From contig NC_083513.1 in NCBI RefSeq assembly GCF_032362555.1, forward strand, positions 10,788,001-10,852,000: 64,000 bases of DNA, given 5' to 3'. The stretch comes from Amyelois transitella. Lineage: Eukaryota > Arthropoda > Insecta > Lepidoptera > Pyralidae. Shown piece by piece: positions 10,210 to 31,464 of this stretch (positions are counted from its first letter, which is position 1; each line of letters starts with the position of its first letter). The translations under genes were made by a program, and so were the position numbers. The notes below the pieces were generated by a model. That model saw only the letters and a list, made by a program, of their open reading frames with translations. It had not been told where the DNA came from and ran no database searches.

Positions 10210-13200
10210 ATGGCAGGGACATTATTTCGTAAGCTATTTGCTAAAAGTTGTAAAAATTATTCATCAAATTTCTAATAGATTCACAATGTATTGACGGAAA
10301 TAATTATTTTTTTCAGGCTCTATTCTCACTAATAGTATCACGTTTTACAAAAATAATCCTGTAAATTTGGTAAGTTAGTAGTAACATTATACTCAGAACC
10401 AGAACTTTACTTAAGACTACACTGAAACATATGACAATATAACTTCCTAAATTTATTTTTATTTTTCAGAAAAGTTTCCATACAGCTACAGTATACTATG
10501 CCGCTCGGAAAGGGACCAGGGCGAAGGCCCGTGCTAAGAAAGTCAAGGTGGAGGTCACTAAAGTAGGCTTTATCCCGCATAACCAAAGAGGAAAGGACAA
10601 GTTAGTACATTTCTTGTATAATATGATACATTATAGATTTTCTTCTCATGAAAGAGAGCAGACAATTGGTTATCACTAACTTTAACATAATTCCATCACT
10701 AAGGAATGCTGACTGTAGCCTTTTAGTTTTTTGCTCTGTCTATGCTGCAAGACATAAACACCTGATTTGTATGGAAAAATTACTTTTAAAATTTGTATTA
10801 AATTTTACATTTAATCCTAATTACAACAATCCAGGAATCCCTTACATTCTATGTCCATATTGATGACTTCACAAAATTTGAAATAATATATGTAAAAATT
10901 TTATTATTTACTAGTTATGTAATACTAATTTTCAAACCAAATTAATTTCAGAGTGCAAAAAGTTCACCAAGACAAGCATTTAGATGATTCCTATAAGAGC
11001 ATACCCAAAGATGATGTGTATCCATTGAAGTTCTTCCGCTGGGTGGTGTACACAGCCGAGGACGCGGTCAAGGCTCACCAGGAGACTCACCACCCGACGA
11101 TGTTTAATGTGCCCGATGCATTAGTGTTCGCACAAGTGGAGATGAATATGAAGGCTGCCAAAAACGTAATTAAATTTTTGATACGATTCCATTTATGAAA
11201 GAAGTCACTATAAATTGGCTTGGTAACAAAATATGAATGCTACCATTTTTTTAAATTATTTATTTAGTACTTAATTTAGTTTTTTAGCTTCACTGGTCCT
11301 GATGGCTTTATAATTTATTGCTAGGAAAATTTAACCATCTTTGCAATTTTTAAGCAAAATGGCAAGGTGCTTGATCTGAATATGTGATACGCATGGAGGC
11401 ACACCACCTATCTTGGCTATGGCCATGTACCAATAATACTTTATCTAACCATTGCCCTTATAAAGGGAAGATATCGTGAGGCCTGCCCATTCAGAAAACT
11501 AGATTATAAATAAACTGATAAAGCTGGTGGAGGTTAGACTGGAGAAGCAAAAAAAAATTTATTTTTTAACTATTTTCAGAACAGATATTTGGACAGTTTC
11601 AACCGACTTACTTTACTGCCTCACGCATTCCCGCGAGATGAGGAACGCACAATCCTAGCGTTCTGCAAGGGTCCGGAAATAACGAAGGAGGCAATTAATG
11701 CTGGAGCAACTACGGCCGGTGGACCTGAACTTGTCAAGAAGATTCAGGTATAGTTTGTTAAGAAGATTCAGGTATAGTTTGTTAAGAAGATTCAGGTATA
11801 GTTTGTTAAGAAGATTCAGGTATAGTTTGTTAAGAAGATTCAGGTATAGTTTGTTAAGAAGATTCAGGTATAGTTTGTTAAGAAGATTCAGGTATAGTTT
11901 GTTAAGAAGATTCAAGTATAGTTTGTTAAGAAGATTCAGGTATAGTTTGTTAAGAAGATTCAGGTATAGTTTGTTAGGAAGATTCAGGTATAGTTTGTTA
12001 AGAAGATTCAAGTATAGTTTGTTAAGAAGATTCAGGTATAGTTTGTTAAGAAGATTCAGGTATAGTTTGTTTGCTGCCAGCGGTCTTAAGTAAAAGTTAA
12101 AACAAAATCACCAACGGAAGACCAGCGGGGACTGTATCAATAAAGCCAGCATAATGCTGAGTTAGTGCCACTTCTGGCAACTCAATTGACAATTGCTTGT
12201 ATTATTTTATCCGTTACTAGAGGCCGCGACTTTGTCCGCATGGAAACCCTATCAATCCCGCGGGAACTCTGGGATAAAAAGTAGCCTATGTGTTATTCTG
12301 GGTCTTCAGCTACCTACATACCAAATTTCATTGTAATCAGTTTAGTAGTTTTTGCGTGAAAGAGTAACAAACTTCCATACTGACATACAAACTTTCGCAT
12401 TTATAATTTTAATAGGATATAATGAATTTTGTCAGTAGTTTACAATACTCAGGTCTTAGGTTATATACTTTTGTTTTTCACAAACTTTAATTACATTTCA
12501 TTGTAATGAAGATGAGGTAATTTTTCTGTATATTTTAAACAAACAACAGTCTAATAAAAAAATCAACATCTAAAAGTTTTGCAAAAATTATTAAAAAAAA
12601 AATTTTCATTAACCTATTTCAGGAAGGCACGATCAAATTGAGTGATTATGATTTCGTTATCGCCCATCCCAACATCCTCACCGAGTTGGTGCCGATCCGA
12701 GGTCTCATGAAGCGAAGGTTCCCTAACCTCAAAGCTGGAACATTGGATCCTAATCTGCCACAGTTGGTGAAAAAGTTTGCAGCCGGGGTCCAGTATAGAG
12801 TGGTGAAGGATGATAACCAACAGGACTTTGGATCAGCGGAAGTGCCTGTAGGAAGGGTATGTAAAAATGTAATCTGGACATTTTTTTTTTAATCATGAAT
12901 TTGAATATGTGTGACATCTATTTGCCTGGTAAGCGTTGGGTGGTGCACTGAAGAAGTAGGAATTGGGTAGTAGGTAACAGTTAACAGAGAAGTGGGGAGG
13001 GAATTCCAAATTATATGGTATATGTGATAATATAAAATAAGAGGTATAAGTGATAAGGCCACTCATTTTTTTTTCATGTGAATATTGTAAAAAACGTCGT
13101 AGGATCAAAAGATTCAAAGGCCGCGTTTAGCTGCATGTCCTAGCGATGGAATTGAGATTCAGATAGTGACAGGTTGCTAGCCCATTGCCTAATAAAGTAT

Positions 13201-14551
13201 TCCAAGTACATGAGAGCTCCTTACTCCTTTGAAAAATACCAGACGATATAATTATGAATGTTTGTTACAACATAATTATGAATGTTTGTTACAATATAAT
13301 TTGTAAATAACACCGCCACCTATCGATGCCCTCCTTTTTTGAAGTCGGTTATACAACATATTTCGGTTATATATTCGGTAAAAAACACTTTCCTACAAAC
13401 CAGATCAAATACGGTTTGCAAAACGCGAAATAATACAGGTCAAACGGAGAACACTTTTTCGAAGGCCGTTAAAACATATTGAGGTATTTTTTCTTCTTAT
13501 TTTCAGCTTAACATGGATGCAGCACAAGTAGCAGAGAATATTGGAGCACTATTGAAGGATCTTCAGCAAGCTAGACCGAAACGAGATGGTCTTTTCATCA
13601 CTAGGTATAATACATGCACATCAGTTTGATAACTAACTGATGCTCTTACGGTGAGAGAAGACCTGCACATTTAGGATGGTAACCATATGATTCAATACTG
13701 GTTAGGTTCACCTGCAAAGATGATGATGTCAGATGGGAGTCGCTTCATGTGAAAACCTGACTTACCCAATCCAGGATACAAGGTCAAGGCTTTGGGCTCC
13801 TCTTCAGTGTGGTGAGGCCTTTCAGTCTATCCAAAGACTGTTGGTTTTGTTTACCTCGTAAGGGATAGACATGATTATATGTATGAATTAGAACTCAGCG
13901 GGACTTTTCACTGACATTGACAAGGTATATGTCTCATCTTTTCTTTTGAAATAATTTTCAGGATATCAAAGACAAAGTCACGTTCTGATAAGATATCCGT
14001 GGGAAAGAGATGAAGTGGTCCTATAAAAGTGCCAGGAACCACACGTACTTGTAATCACCCTTGTTATCAAAGGAATCTAATTCTGCTTGAATATTATTTG
14101 ACGGCCTCTGTGGCGCAGCGGTAGAACTCTTGTCTGTGACACCGAAGGTCCCGGGTTCGAATCCCGGCCAGGGCATGATGAGAAAATAACTTTTTCTGAT
14201 TGGCTTGGGTCTTGGATGTTCATCTATATAAGTATTTATTATAAAATATAGTATCGTTGAGTTAGTTTCTCGTAACACAAGTCTCAAACTTACTTCGAGG
14301 CTAACTCGATCTGTGTAATATGTTCCGTATATATTTCTTTATTATTTACAATTGCCTGTAAAAATTTCTTCATGAGTTTTCTCCCACCATTAGCATTTAT
14401 TTCATTCTATAATTACAGGTGTATCATAGTAAGCCCGCCATCGAAGGAACGATTCAAAATCGATCCCTTCGTCTACGTCGACCGTACGTTGTCCAAGGAG
14501 GTTCAAGAAGATAGCGACGATGAAGCTGAACCAATAGCAGCTCGTGCTTAA
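10210..14551 (+). CDS. mRpL1: mitochondrial large-subunit ribosomal protein L1 (uL1m)
   Basis: Exons: 10210-10228, 10317-10369, 10470-10600, 10952-11165, 11580-11747, 12623-12856, 13507-13604, 14419-14551; 1050 nt, 349 residues, all GT-AG. The N-terminus (MAGTLFRSILTNSITFYKNN) is basic and hydroxylated, as expected of a mitochondrial targeting peptide. The body shows L1-family features: a lysine/arginine-rich start (RKGTRAKARAKKVKVEV), then NVPDALVFAQVEMNMKAAKN, SDYDFVIAHPNILTEL, RGLMKRRFPNLKAGTLDPN and an ENIGALLKDLQQARP stretch. It would bind 23S-like rRNA at the L1 stalk of the mitoribosome. Length fits animal mL1. The first exon holds only six codons plus one base; reading past its donor hits a stop after 21 codons. 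A 24-bp minisatellite derived from the exon 5 donor fills part of intron 5. Confidence 0.93.
11736..12071 (+). repeat. minisatellite of 14 x 24 bp, duplicated mRpL1 exon 5 donor junction
   Basis: The unit is 12 exon bases (AAGAAGATTCAG) plus 12 intron bases (GTATAGTTTGTT). The first unit is the real exon 5 end. Two units read CAAGTA instead of CAGGTA and lose the donor; one reads AGGAAG. All other units are identical. Splicing at any later donor would include a TAG from the unit in the mRpL1 frame, so only the first donor gives full-length protein. Confidence 0.95.
12219..12420 (-). repeat. Helitron-like short element, family E (antisense)
   Basis: CTAGAGGCCGCGACTTTGTC at one end and a TAATTTTAATAGGATA end at the other. 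It lies in mRpL1 intron 5. Two further copies are at 19522-19727 and 41361-41567. Confidence 0.6.
13316..13475. repeat. second copy of the 'gaagtcggtt' repeat
   Basis: CTCCTTTTTTGAAGTCGGTT through TTTTTCGAAGGCCGTTAAAA, just upstream of mRpL1 exon 7. Short SINE-B remnants lie on both sides (about 13060-13200 and 13800-13885). Confidence 0.45.
14103..14345 (+). repeat. tRNA-derived SINE (SINE-A), near full length
   Basis: A tRNA-like head with box-A-like TGGCGCAGCGG and box-B-like GGTTCGAATCCC, then the unrelated body and a TATATTTCTTTATT tail. It ends 74 bases before mRpL1 exon 8. Not a tRNA gene: no 3' acceptor half that would pair. Confidence 0.8.
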
Positions 14552-14750
14552 ATTAGTTAATTATATCTTGTAGTTTTTGTAAATAATATTCATATCAAGT
14601 AAAAATGATTCGCAAAATATATTTCTTTATATTCCCATCCTTGTCTTCGCCTTAAGGTTAGTATCATATCTCTCTTTAGTTTGTGGTTAGTAGTATGAAA
14701 CACGAAATGAGACAGCATTAAATGACAACTCTGACAAAAGTAGTTTTATT
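14552..14750 (+). other. mRpL1 3' UTR and downstream flank, copied in inverted form in Rab11 intron 2
   Basis: No textbook AATAAA follows the stop closely. From about 14577 to 14745 the sequence matches, in reverse, 18570-18721 plus 18963-18985. Shared landmarks are GGATGGGAATATAA, ATTTCGTGT and CAGAGTTGTCATTTAATG on the copy strand. Confidence 0.6.
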
Positions 14751-15166
14751 TGAAATGAAGCTTAAAGTTTTAATGAAACATTACGAAATTATACGAGAAT
14801 TTCACTTTATTAATATTTTTAAGGCCTAGTTAGGAGTTATTAATTTTTATATTTCGTGCCTATCCATCAATTGAGCAAGGAGTCTAAATATAGACATGTC
14901 AACTTTCCTACATAAATTGAAAATGTTTTTAACTGGTACAAAAAAGCAATATTCATAGCTCTTAAGATTAAGCGCAATAAGAAATATTCAACCCTCTGAG
15001 TAACTAAACTAATATCACAGAGTTAAAAACAATTACTTGGAGACTAATATCAACCGATTGTCTGCGAACGTCTGTAGTATTTTTAATATTTTTAAAACAG
15101 TAACACCGTACCGTACACACGTACCTACCTACGTGTATCCGAACAACAAAGAGGGCGTAAAACAAT

Positions 15167-15177
15167 CCGCCATCTTG
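15167..15177 (+). promoter_or_regulatory. YY1/Pho-type motif upstream of Rab11
   Basis: CCGCCATCTTG is a full match to the YY1 core (CCGCCATNTTG), 210 bases before the Rab11 ATG. Such sites sit near start sites of many animal housekeeping genes. The TSS is not otherwise marked. Confidence 0.4.
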
Positions 15178-15386
15178 TCTTTATGACAATTTACGGAAAT
15201 TAGATTTTTTAAAGTTTTAAACTTGTATAAATCTAATGAATCCTTAAACAAAAGTGATATTTTAAAACCAGTGAAGTGTGTTTAAGTCCTGTGATATTTG
15301 TGTCTCTTAGTATTTGTTTACGGTGATATTGACGATTTTAGTGAACCGATTTTGACGTCAAATAAAACAGCTCTAGAAATAACAAA

Positions 15387-23702
<8,316 letters not shown>

Positions 23703-24260
23703 CCGGCGGTGAGTGCGCAAGCGCAGTTCCTAAATCTATATTTGTACTGGCTGTCCCGGCAAACGTTGTTTTGCCATAAGTGTGGACAACCCTTAACACT
23801 TAGGGGTATGAAAAGTAGATGTTGGCCGATTCTCGGACCTACTGAATATCCCGACGCCGAGCCGGCCCACGCGCGTTCCTCGCAGGCCGACAGCGTGCGC
23901 AGGCAGTGCTGCCAGTAGCCGGTGAGTGCGCAAGCGCAGTTCCTAAATCTATATTTGTACTGGCTGTCCCGGCAAACGTTGTTTTGCCATAAGTGTGGAC
24001 AACCCTTAACACTTAGGGGTATGAAAAGTAGATGTTGGCCGATTCTCGGACCTACTGAATATCCCGACGCCGAGCCGGCCCACGCGCGTTCCTCGCAGGC
24101 CGACAGCGTGCGCAGGCAGTGCTGCCAGTAGCCGGCGGTGCAAGCGCAGTTCCTAAATCTATATTTCTATACTAATATTAGAAAGGGATAAATTGTGATA
24201 GGAAACAGGTAGTCTTTGCCTGCCCCTCCGGGAAAGAGGCGTGATTTTATGTATGTATAA

Positions 24261-27200
24261 ATTGTGATTGTAAGTAGATCCTAATCTTCGGAAATACTGA
24301 CCCAATCAATTTTATTTTTTTCTGAAATTCTTTCACAGTGAAATAGTTACCACGGTCGAAACCCTGGTGGGCCGCTAGTATTTCGTAAAAATAACTTATT
24401 ACTTCCCGTCCTAATTTCGGACAACTTTACAAATTTTCTTTTTGTGCAGTAGATAATTGTAAAAATTTATCTCCTGAGATTACTGCATTGATAAGAACGG
24501 AATGTAAGACAATCACATACTTTAACAACCACACATTAAGTTACATTAAGTGTGTGTCATAAACACGTGTTCTGCTATCGATGGTGAATCATCCTTATCG
24601 TTGATAGGGGGATATTATTGTAACTTTGATTTATTTATATCACTTAATCTTTTCCCGATATCAAGTTTATACAAATGAGATTGGTTTATTTTTTAAATCC
24701 CTTTTTTGTCTTGAGAAGATGTCTGATCAATGCATACAGTTTTCATGAATCCAAAGCGCTTCCCTTTTGACGTAACTTGCATCACGATTGTAAGACGGCG
24801 TTCGGGACAAACAGATTAACGCACCTTTTAATATCATCTCTTTTGGCTGAAATTTGTATGATTTGTATTTATGAAAATTGTTTTATCCAAACTGGGAAAG
24901 ATGATTTGGAAGCAGGAGTATGCAGCAAATGTCAGTAAAGTTCCAATTGTTCAATGAATTTTTGTTTTCTATTACAGAACAGAAAAGTCCATTAAATGTT
25001 GGAGCCGAAAGAAGAAGCAAGAAGAGTTCTAAATGCAAACATTACGAATCATTCCTAGACAGTGGTCTTACCATCATAATAAAATCAATGTTGCCAGCAC
25101 CAAAAATATCTAGACTAACTTCAATAAACAAGACAGTTTTTTGTTCACTCTGCACTGTCTATGGTTAGAGGAATTTTATGTTGGCAACACTCAGCGATAA
25201 AGGGTGGCTCATGTAGATAGCTTGTGTAAGTATTGATATTTAGCATCTGAACGAATAAATATTATAAAACGTGAAACAATACTATATAAAACACAATTTA
25301 GACCCATGCTTCTGTTTCAAAGCACTCATTTTTCGGTCACTAATTCATGCTAATTTGTTAAAGATGTAATTTTTTTTATTTGAAGAAGTTAAAACTTTTA
25401 TTTTGACTTAGCTAATCCCATGTAATATGTATTTATTTAGTGAATTTATCAGTGGCTAGTTAGTAAAAGGCCGTGGTATATCATGTGCTTTGCACTCTTA
25501 CACTGAGGTGAATATCGAAAACAAAGAATTCCGAGCAATAAAATTCGTCTGGCAAACGAAATGTTGATATCACACAAATCATAGCTTCATAATATTAAAG
25601 TGTCTAATTGTTTTTTTGTATTACACTAGCGTAGTTCTTAACTAAGTAACGAAATAGCTTTTTTAAATACATTTTGTTTACTTGATATTACGTGCCTTCT
25701 GTGGTCATTGTGGAATATTTATTGATTATCATTAAGGCGGTTGCTTTGACACTTGAGATGTAAGATTGAAAATGATTTGAACAGTGTTTTAATTGAGGAT
25801 AGCTATGCTATATACCAGTTTATTTTTGTTTAATCTTAAAATTGCAGTTGTTAACATCAATTTGTGAAAGGCTCGTGAACACCAAACGCAGGTTTGAAAC
25901 AGCGCAGTATGTCATACAAGAGACTGCGCTCAAACGGCTCTAACATTTCTTGTATTGAAGTTAGGTGCGGGCTAGCTTTCAAACTGCGCTGCTTCGTTTT
26001 TATAGCTACGTTTGGTGTCCTCAAGCCTTAAGTAGCCGCCTGACAAAGGCTTAAAGCTTTTAATTTCGCGTTGGGTATTAGAGTTTATTAGGACCGTGTT
26101 CTCATTGGTTCTAAGCCCCGTGACGTTGCAATAAAATATGGCGTTAGTCCCGAATCCGGCCCTCAGGCCCGATAAGGCGAATGGTTTACTCTAGAACGTA
26201 TCTAATTTATTTAAATCTCAAAATAATAGATGATCTATTGAAAACGTTTTAATTTTGATAAAGAAAATAGAATAATCCATAGATTGTTTAAACAAAAAAT
26301 ATGTTTTTTTAAAACTGTTAATTAAATTTTGTTCGTAATTTGATTTTGTAATAATTGTTTCTGGGGTGAACCCAAAGGCCGGTGGTGCATTTATAGTATT
26401 CTATGATGTATGTCTAGTCACTGCGGCAATACTCAAATGCAATGGTGCTTTACAATGACTAAATCTGTAAGGTTCGATTTAAAATATTAATTATATGTGT
26501 ACACCCAGTCAAGGAAAGATTTTTCAAATGACTAGGCCTACCGTTATAATTTGTTTTCTAATCTATTTTTTCGCTTTATGCTTATAAAATGACAAAAAAA
26601 GAGATTATAACGATGCATCATCGACCCTAGGGACGGGCGTTCTCAGCTTACAGTTTTGTATCGATAAAACGCCCCATCCATAGGAATCGGAATAATATAA
26701 AACAATAGAAACGGCATTTGGAAACTATAGGTATATTGTCTCCCCGTCTTGCATCACACGCAGTTGTAAAGCTGTCAAATATATGAAAATTTAAAACACA
26801 GACACAAATTTATTATTTATGAACACATTATAAAATGTCTTTTTTTTCATGTACCTATTTACAATGGCCTACCCCAACTGATATCTATACGCCGCCACTT
26901 TAATGGGGTCCCAAGGTATACCATATCTATAATCTTATATTATTCCGAACTCTATGGTCCCATCCCAAGTCCGGGCCTGAAGCCTTACTCTACGGCAATC
27001 TAAATTGAGCCTTATGAATTGGTATTTAGGTTGTTTCAGCGTAAGGCCCGCTACGTGCCATTGTTATCAGCTGTAAGTATCGGTACTAAGGCCTACGGTT
27101 TCTGTTTGATACTGGAGATACGGTGTTTGTTGTTCTAAGGAATATATAATTGTATTATGGTCTTACATATGCATGGTTATTTTTTTAGTGCCTACCTGTA

Positions 27201-27935
27201 ATTACTTTATTAAAGACAAAGATAATAAATATAATGTAAATTGAATTGTGTTTTTATTATGATATGTGTTGTTGTGAATTGACCAATCCTGGAAGTTTCT
27301 TCAGCTGGTGCATCTTACTAGTGGTGGATTTGTTAGGGCAATTTATCAGCACCCTCCTCGGGAGTCCGTTTTGAAGAGCGTTAAATGATTAATTAGTTTG
27401 TACCTTGTATCTTTTTGACAAATAATAATTTATTAGATAAAACTTATATTTATTGAAAGTTAAATAAAATTATGTATAAAAGTACCTCCCGAAGGCCTTT
27501 ATTCTTAATAAAATATTATTTTATTCGGTTGTGGCCCCACCGTACCTCTGTTAGTACGCTGTAACTTTTTAAACATATACTATACAACCTTTTATCTATC
27601 AGATCTTTTAAGCTGGAACCTATTACCACCACAGTCCTAACCAATCACATAAAGAGGCATTATATCTATTGCAGTGGTAGATTTACCAGCAGGCTGAATA
27701 AGCTGAAGCATAGCATAGGGCGACGGATTTGTGGTGGCGGCAAATTCAGCCCCAAAATCCTTTTTTTTCTTACGGAAATAAAAGTAATAATATACTATTA
27801 CGATAATATAATAATACCTATTTAAATATATTTTTTTTAGTTTTTTAATTTTAAAATTGACATTTGACCTCCACCTTATTTTATCTGTGTGGGGTATCGG
27901 AAAGCAGAGATCACAAGGGGCGGCAACATTTGAAC
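24261..27935. other. Rab11 3' flank / intergenic region
   Basis: No coding region that I can support. AATAAA at 25254-25259 and 25537-25542 could end a long Rab11 3' UTR. An open frame at 24920-25168 has no recognisable domain and AT-rich codons. One hairpin MITE is listed separately. Confidence 0.5.
25867..26035. mobile_element. MITE-like imperfect inverted repeat
   Basis: Left end AAAGGCTCGTGAACACCAAA and right end TTTGGTGTCCTCAAGCCTTA are near reverse complements, with CAGCGCAG / CTGCGCTG further in. About 170 bp in all; no coding capacity. Confidence 0.6.
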
Positions 27936-27943
27936 AGCCTACA

Positions 27944-28088
27944 TACATAAAATCACGCCTCTTTCCCGGAGGGGTAGGCAGGGACTACCTCTTTCCACTT
28001 GCCACGATCTCTGCACACTTCCTTCGCTTCATCCACATTACTAACTCTCTTCATGCAAGCTCGGCGGTTTCGGGTACTCTTGACCCCC
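27944..28088 (-). repeat. LINE-C 3' fragment (antisense)
   Basis: Starts at the ATGT tail (ACATACATAAAATCACGCC) and runs into the RT C-terminal codons. Confidence 0.7.
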
Positions 28089-28839
28089 TTTGAACAGCCT
28101 ACTGGCGGCAAATGTGTTAATCCGCCCCTGTTCATTGGCTGTTGTTAAAATTCCTCATCACAACAAAATAATTACAATTGTTTAACTTCTTAGACATAAT
28201 AGATTAATGTTGTTGTTTACATTTTTTTATTAGAATTTTGCCATATTTTCTTGGAAATATTCCGTCGTGGGGCTGTGTCCTTTTGCTTGGCGTACTTATC
28301 ATGAACTTAAGTGGTAATTCTACACTGATCTGAATGTACGCTACTAACAACGGATCTTATAAAAAATCGACCGTGTTAATTTTACCCTTTTTCAAAATAT
28401 TGCGCAACAGATAACTTAGAACCAGCGACGCTCTCGGAGAAGTTGTCTGGATAGTTGGGGAAAAAATCCAGTTGGACCCAAACATCAGGGGTTCTTACAA
28501 TATTTTTTTTACTTATATGTATGTAATTAAAATTAAATAAGGTGCAGTTCCGCTCGAAGATACCTTTCCCAAAACTAAAGTAGGTACCCGTAGATACTAA
28601 CTTCAGGTATCCATATAATTAATAGTAATTGACTGATGTCTGCGCTTATTAGCAAAAACTCAAGATGTGATGATGACGAGACCAGATGAAGCCAGAAATG
28701 TGATTTTGAAAATTTCTGTCTGTCTGTTATGTTTGATCTAGCAAACCGAAAGGATTGCTCTGATTTGAATGCGGTTTTCTTAGGTGTGTTAGGTTTGGTT
28801 CAACTTAAAAACTGGTAGGTATACAAAAATTTTTAAAGT

Positions 28840-29335
28840 AGACAATGTGCTTAATATTCGTCCACGATTTAGAATTACATACACATACATATGGTCACGT
28901 CAATATCCCTTGTGGGGTAGACAGAGCCATCAGTCTTGAATAGGCCACGTTCAGTTATTTGGCTTAATGATAGAATTGAGATTCAAATAGTGACAGGTTG
29001 CTAGCCCATCGCCTAAAAAAAGAATCCCAAGTTTGTAAGCCTATCCCTTAGTCGCCTTGTACGACATCCATGGGAAAGAGATGGATTAATGCCGTGTGGT
29101 TCCCGGCCAATACAAAAAAAATAGGACCACTCCATCTCTTTCCCATGGATTTAGATTTAAGAGATCTATATTTGTAAATTGATGTCCGGTGAAAATGCTA
29201 CAGTGTAGTTTGTTCCGCCGCTTCTTCTATACATGCGCTTTGGAAGCAGTAGTAAATATAATTTGATTTAAATTATGTCACATCAGTATGTGATACCTTG
29301 TATCCAATTTTGAAAGTAAATCTATTCTATTCTAT
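28840..29335. repeat. 'gctttggaagcg' repeat interrupted by two SINE-B pieces head to head
   Basis: The outer repeat breaks at about 28876 and resumes at 29150 with TTTAGATTTAAGAGATCTAT. Between lie an antisense SINE-B (28887-29090) and a short sense SINE-B 5' end (29093-29150), meeting at their 5' ends. Confidence 0.65.
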
Positions 29336-30155
29336 AATCATATCAAAGATATCAGCGTAATCTTCTCGCTCTTGGAGCGATAACCTATGATCCAAATACA
29401 TAACACAATCGACAATACAGTCATAGTACTATTATGAATCATTTCGATTACCCATTATCTTCATCAAAAGACTTATTATAAAGATTAGTTCTATTTACGA
29501 GTATACATCTAAATACCTAACGTACACTGCTATGCGATATTGTCTTAATAATATTATTTAAATGGACAACTATTTAATGTTTGTTGACACTTAGGCTATC
29601 AGACATGACATATACAAGTTTATAGCTGCTAAAGTTTACACCTACAAAAAGAACACAGTTTTTCGCAAAGCTCCACAATATTTTTTTCCGAGATGAAAAT
29701 GTCCTTCTCCAGACTCTTAATTATAAACATACATACAATACATACATAAAAACCACGCCTCTTTCCCTCTTAATTATATATATGCAAAATTTAAAGACGA
29801 TTTGTTCGTAAATAACGAGTGAAGAGACTTACTTTCGCATTTGTTATATAAGTTGCAATGGAATAATACTATCGAATTGGACTTGCCTGTAATTTTATTG
29901 TAAGAACTTACGTTATAACCGAACGTACCAAGAATAAGTTACGTTCGTTTAGGCACATTTCCAATGTTTCCAATATGGAAAGCCTCCAAGTAGTGAAAAT
30001 GTACGTACAATCAACAGCATCTCAACCTACCCAAGTTCATTGTAAACTCGCCTGTATAACCGCGCATTGAGTTCCATAATAAGAAGGTTAACTTGATATG
30101 CAGTTGACTGTACCTTGTATTTACCTAGTGACACCTCACAAAAAACATCTTCCTG

Positions 30156-30832
30156 TATACAGGGTGACTTTTAATTCAACTGCATAAATGTAACTGTTAA
30201 GTGTACTCATCTAAAGGATATTCAAAAACGTTAAAAGAAAATTATCGGTTCATATTTCAGAAAGTACGAAAAAAATAAAAGTATCAAAATCCACAATCCT
30301 AAATACGTCATATCACCGCGGCCGGCGGAAAAGCGACGCGTAAGATTCAGAGGCCAACGACACAATTCATTCAGCTGAGCGATCTCGACAACTCTGTACT
30401 TTACTTGATCTTGATACTAGAAAAATAATTTATTTTTCAGACATTTATTTACATGTTTAGTTTTAATTTCTTTTTGTAGTATTGGTTTATATTAAAGCGT
30501 GTGACTTAGTTTTTGAGGGTTTTTAAATGTGAAAATGATGACGTTTAATTAAAATAAAAATAGGCTCAAACGGCACAGAAGCATGGGTATAGTCTATGTT
30601 TAAATGGATGCAGTTGTTTTAAATGAATAATTAAGGACGTCCTGGTAAAGGGTCAGGTCAAAAGTACCCGAAACCGCCGAGCTTGCATGAAGAGAGTTGT
30701 GAATGTGGATGAAGCAAAGGAAATATGCAGAGATCGTGGCAAGTGGAAAGAGGTAGTCTCTGCCTACCCCTCCGGGAAAGAGGCGTGATTTTATGTATGT
30801 ATGTATGTATGTTTTAAATGTCACCCTGTATA
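30156..30832. mobile_element. TIR element with TACAGGGTGAC ends
   Basis: TATACAGGGTGAC on the left and GTCACCCTGTATA on the right give 11 bp inverted termini flanked by TA. It contains a LINE-C fragment (30632-30814), and no transposase frame is visible. Confidence 0.6.
30632..30814 (+). repeat. LINE-C 3' fragment
   Basis: Nested inside the TACAGGGTGAC element; ends with (ATGT)n. Confidence 0.75.
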
Positions 30833-31017
30833 AATTAACTATAATGTCACAATACTGTGCAATTGTATACCAAGGCTGGTGTTTTTGTTGGATGAAGTTA
30901 TCGAGAAAAATTTAGATAAGTGAGTTTTTATGATATAAGAACGCGAGGGACGCCAGTTTATCTGGCAAACGTTAAAGAACAGCACGACGGTAAGGTGAAT
31001 AACTTGTTTATTATTAT

Positions 31018-31308
31018 AGTTATTATCTATAATTAATATTATAAAGCTAAAGAGTTTGTTTGTATGAACGCGCTAATCTCAGGAACTACTGGTCCGAATT
31101 GAAAAATTCTTTTTGCGTTGATTATACCATTTATCGAGGAAGGCTTTAGGCTATATAACACGCTGCGACTATTAGGAGTGAAGAAATAATGGAAAATGTG
31201 AAAAAAAAGCGGGGAAAATTATTTGAGGATTTAAAATAATTCATCCTTGAGGGCTTCAATGATGCCCAAAACAACTATTCCACGCGGACGAAGTCGCGGG
31301 CACAGCTA
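31018..31308 (+). repeat. Helitron-like short element, family D
   Basis: From TCTATAATTAATATTATAAA to CGAAGTCGCGGGCACAGCTA, about 370 bases before GST-A. Confidence 0.6.
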
Positions 31309-31464
31309 CTGAGTAATAAATACGTCATAGAAATTTAATTATTCTGTTTATTGATTTCTTAGTATTTGACAGAAACATTATTCACGTAATGTTCTGTATC
31401 GTTGCGTGTTTCAGTTGCATTTTGTTGCTTTTTTTTAACCCGACTGCGACTAAAGAAAAGTTAT

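Noticed and set aside
11655-12093. Long repetitive open frames on both strands (YSLLRRFR and NLLNKLYL repeats); possible CRISPR-like array
   Set aside because: The 24 bp units are head to tail without spacers and have a multiple-of-three length, so open frames arise automatically. The locus is an eukaryotic intron.
14110-14165. tRNA gene (box A and box B present)
   Set aside because: This is the head of a dispersed SINE with a non-tRNA body; the cloverleaf is incomplete. Same for 1546, 20575, 32300 and 62290.
23709-24131. Two identical 69-codon frames ending in RRQCCQ
   Set aside because: They are tandem copies of the Rab11 end fused to transposon sequence, without a promoter or a GTPase domain.
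24920-25168. 82-codon open frame downstream of Rab11, preceded by an acceptor-like TTACAG
   Set aside because: No recognisable domain, AT-driven composition, no partner donor in frame; more likely 3' flank.
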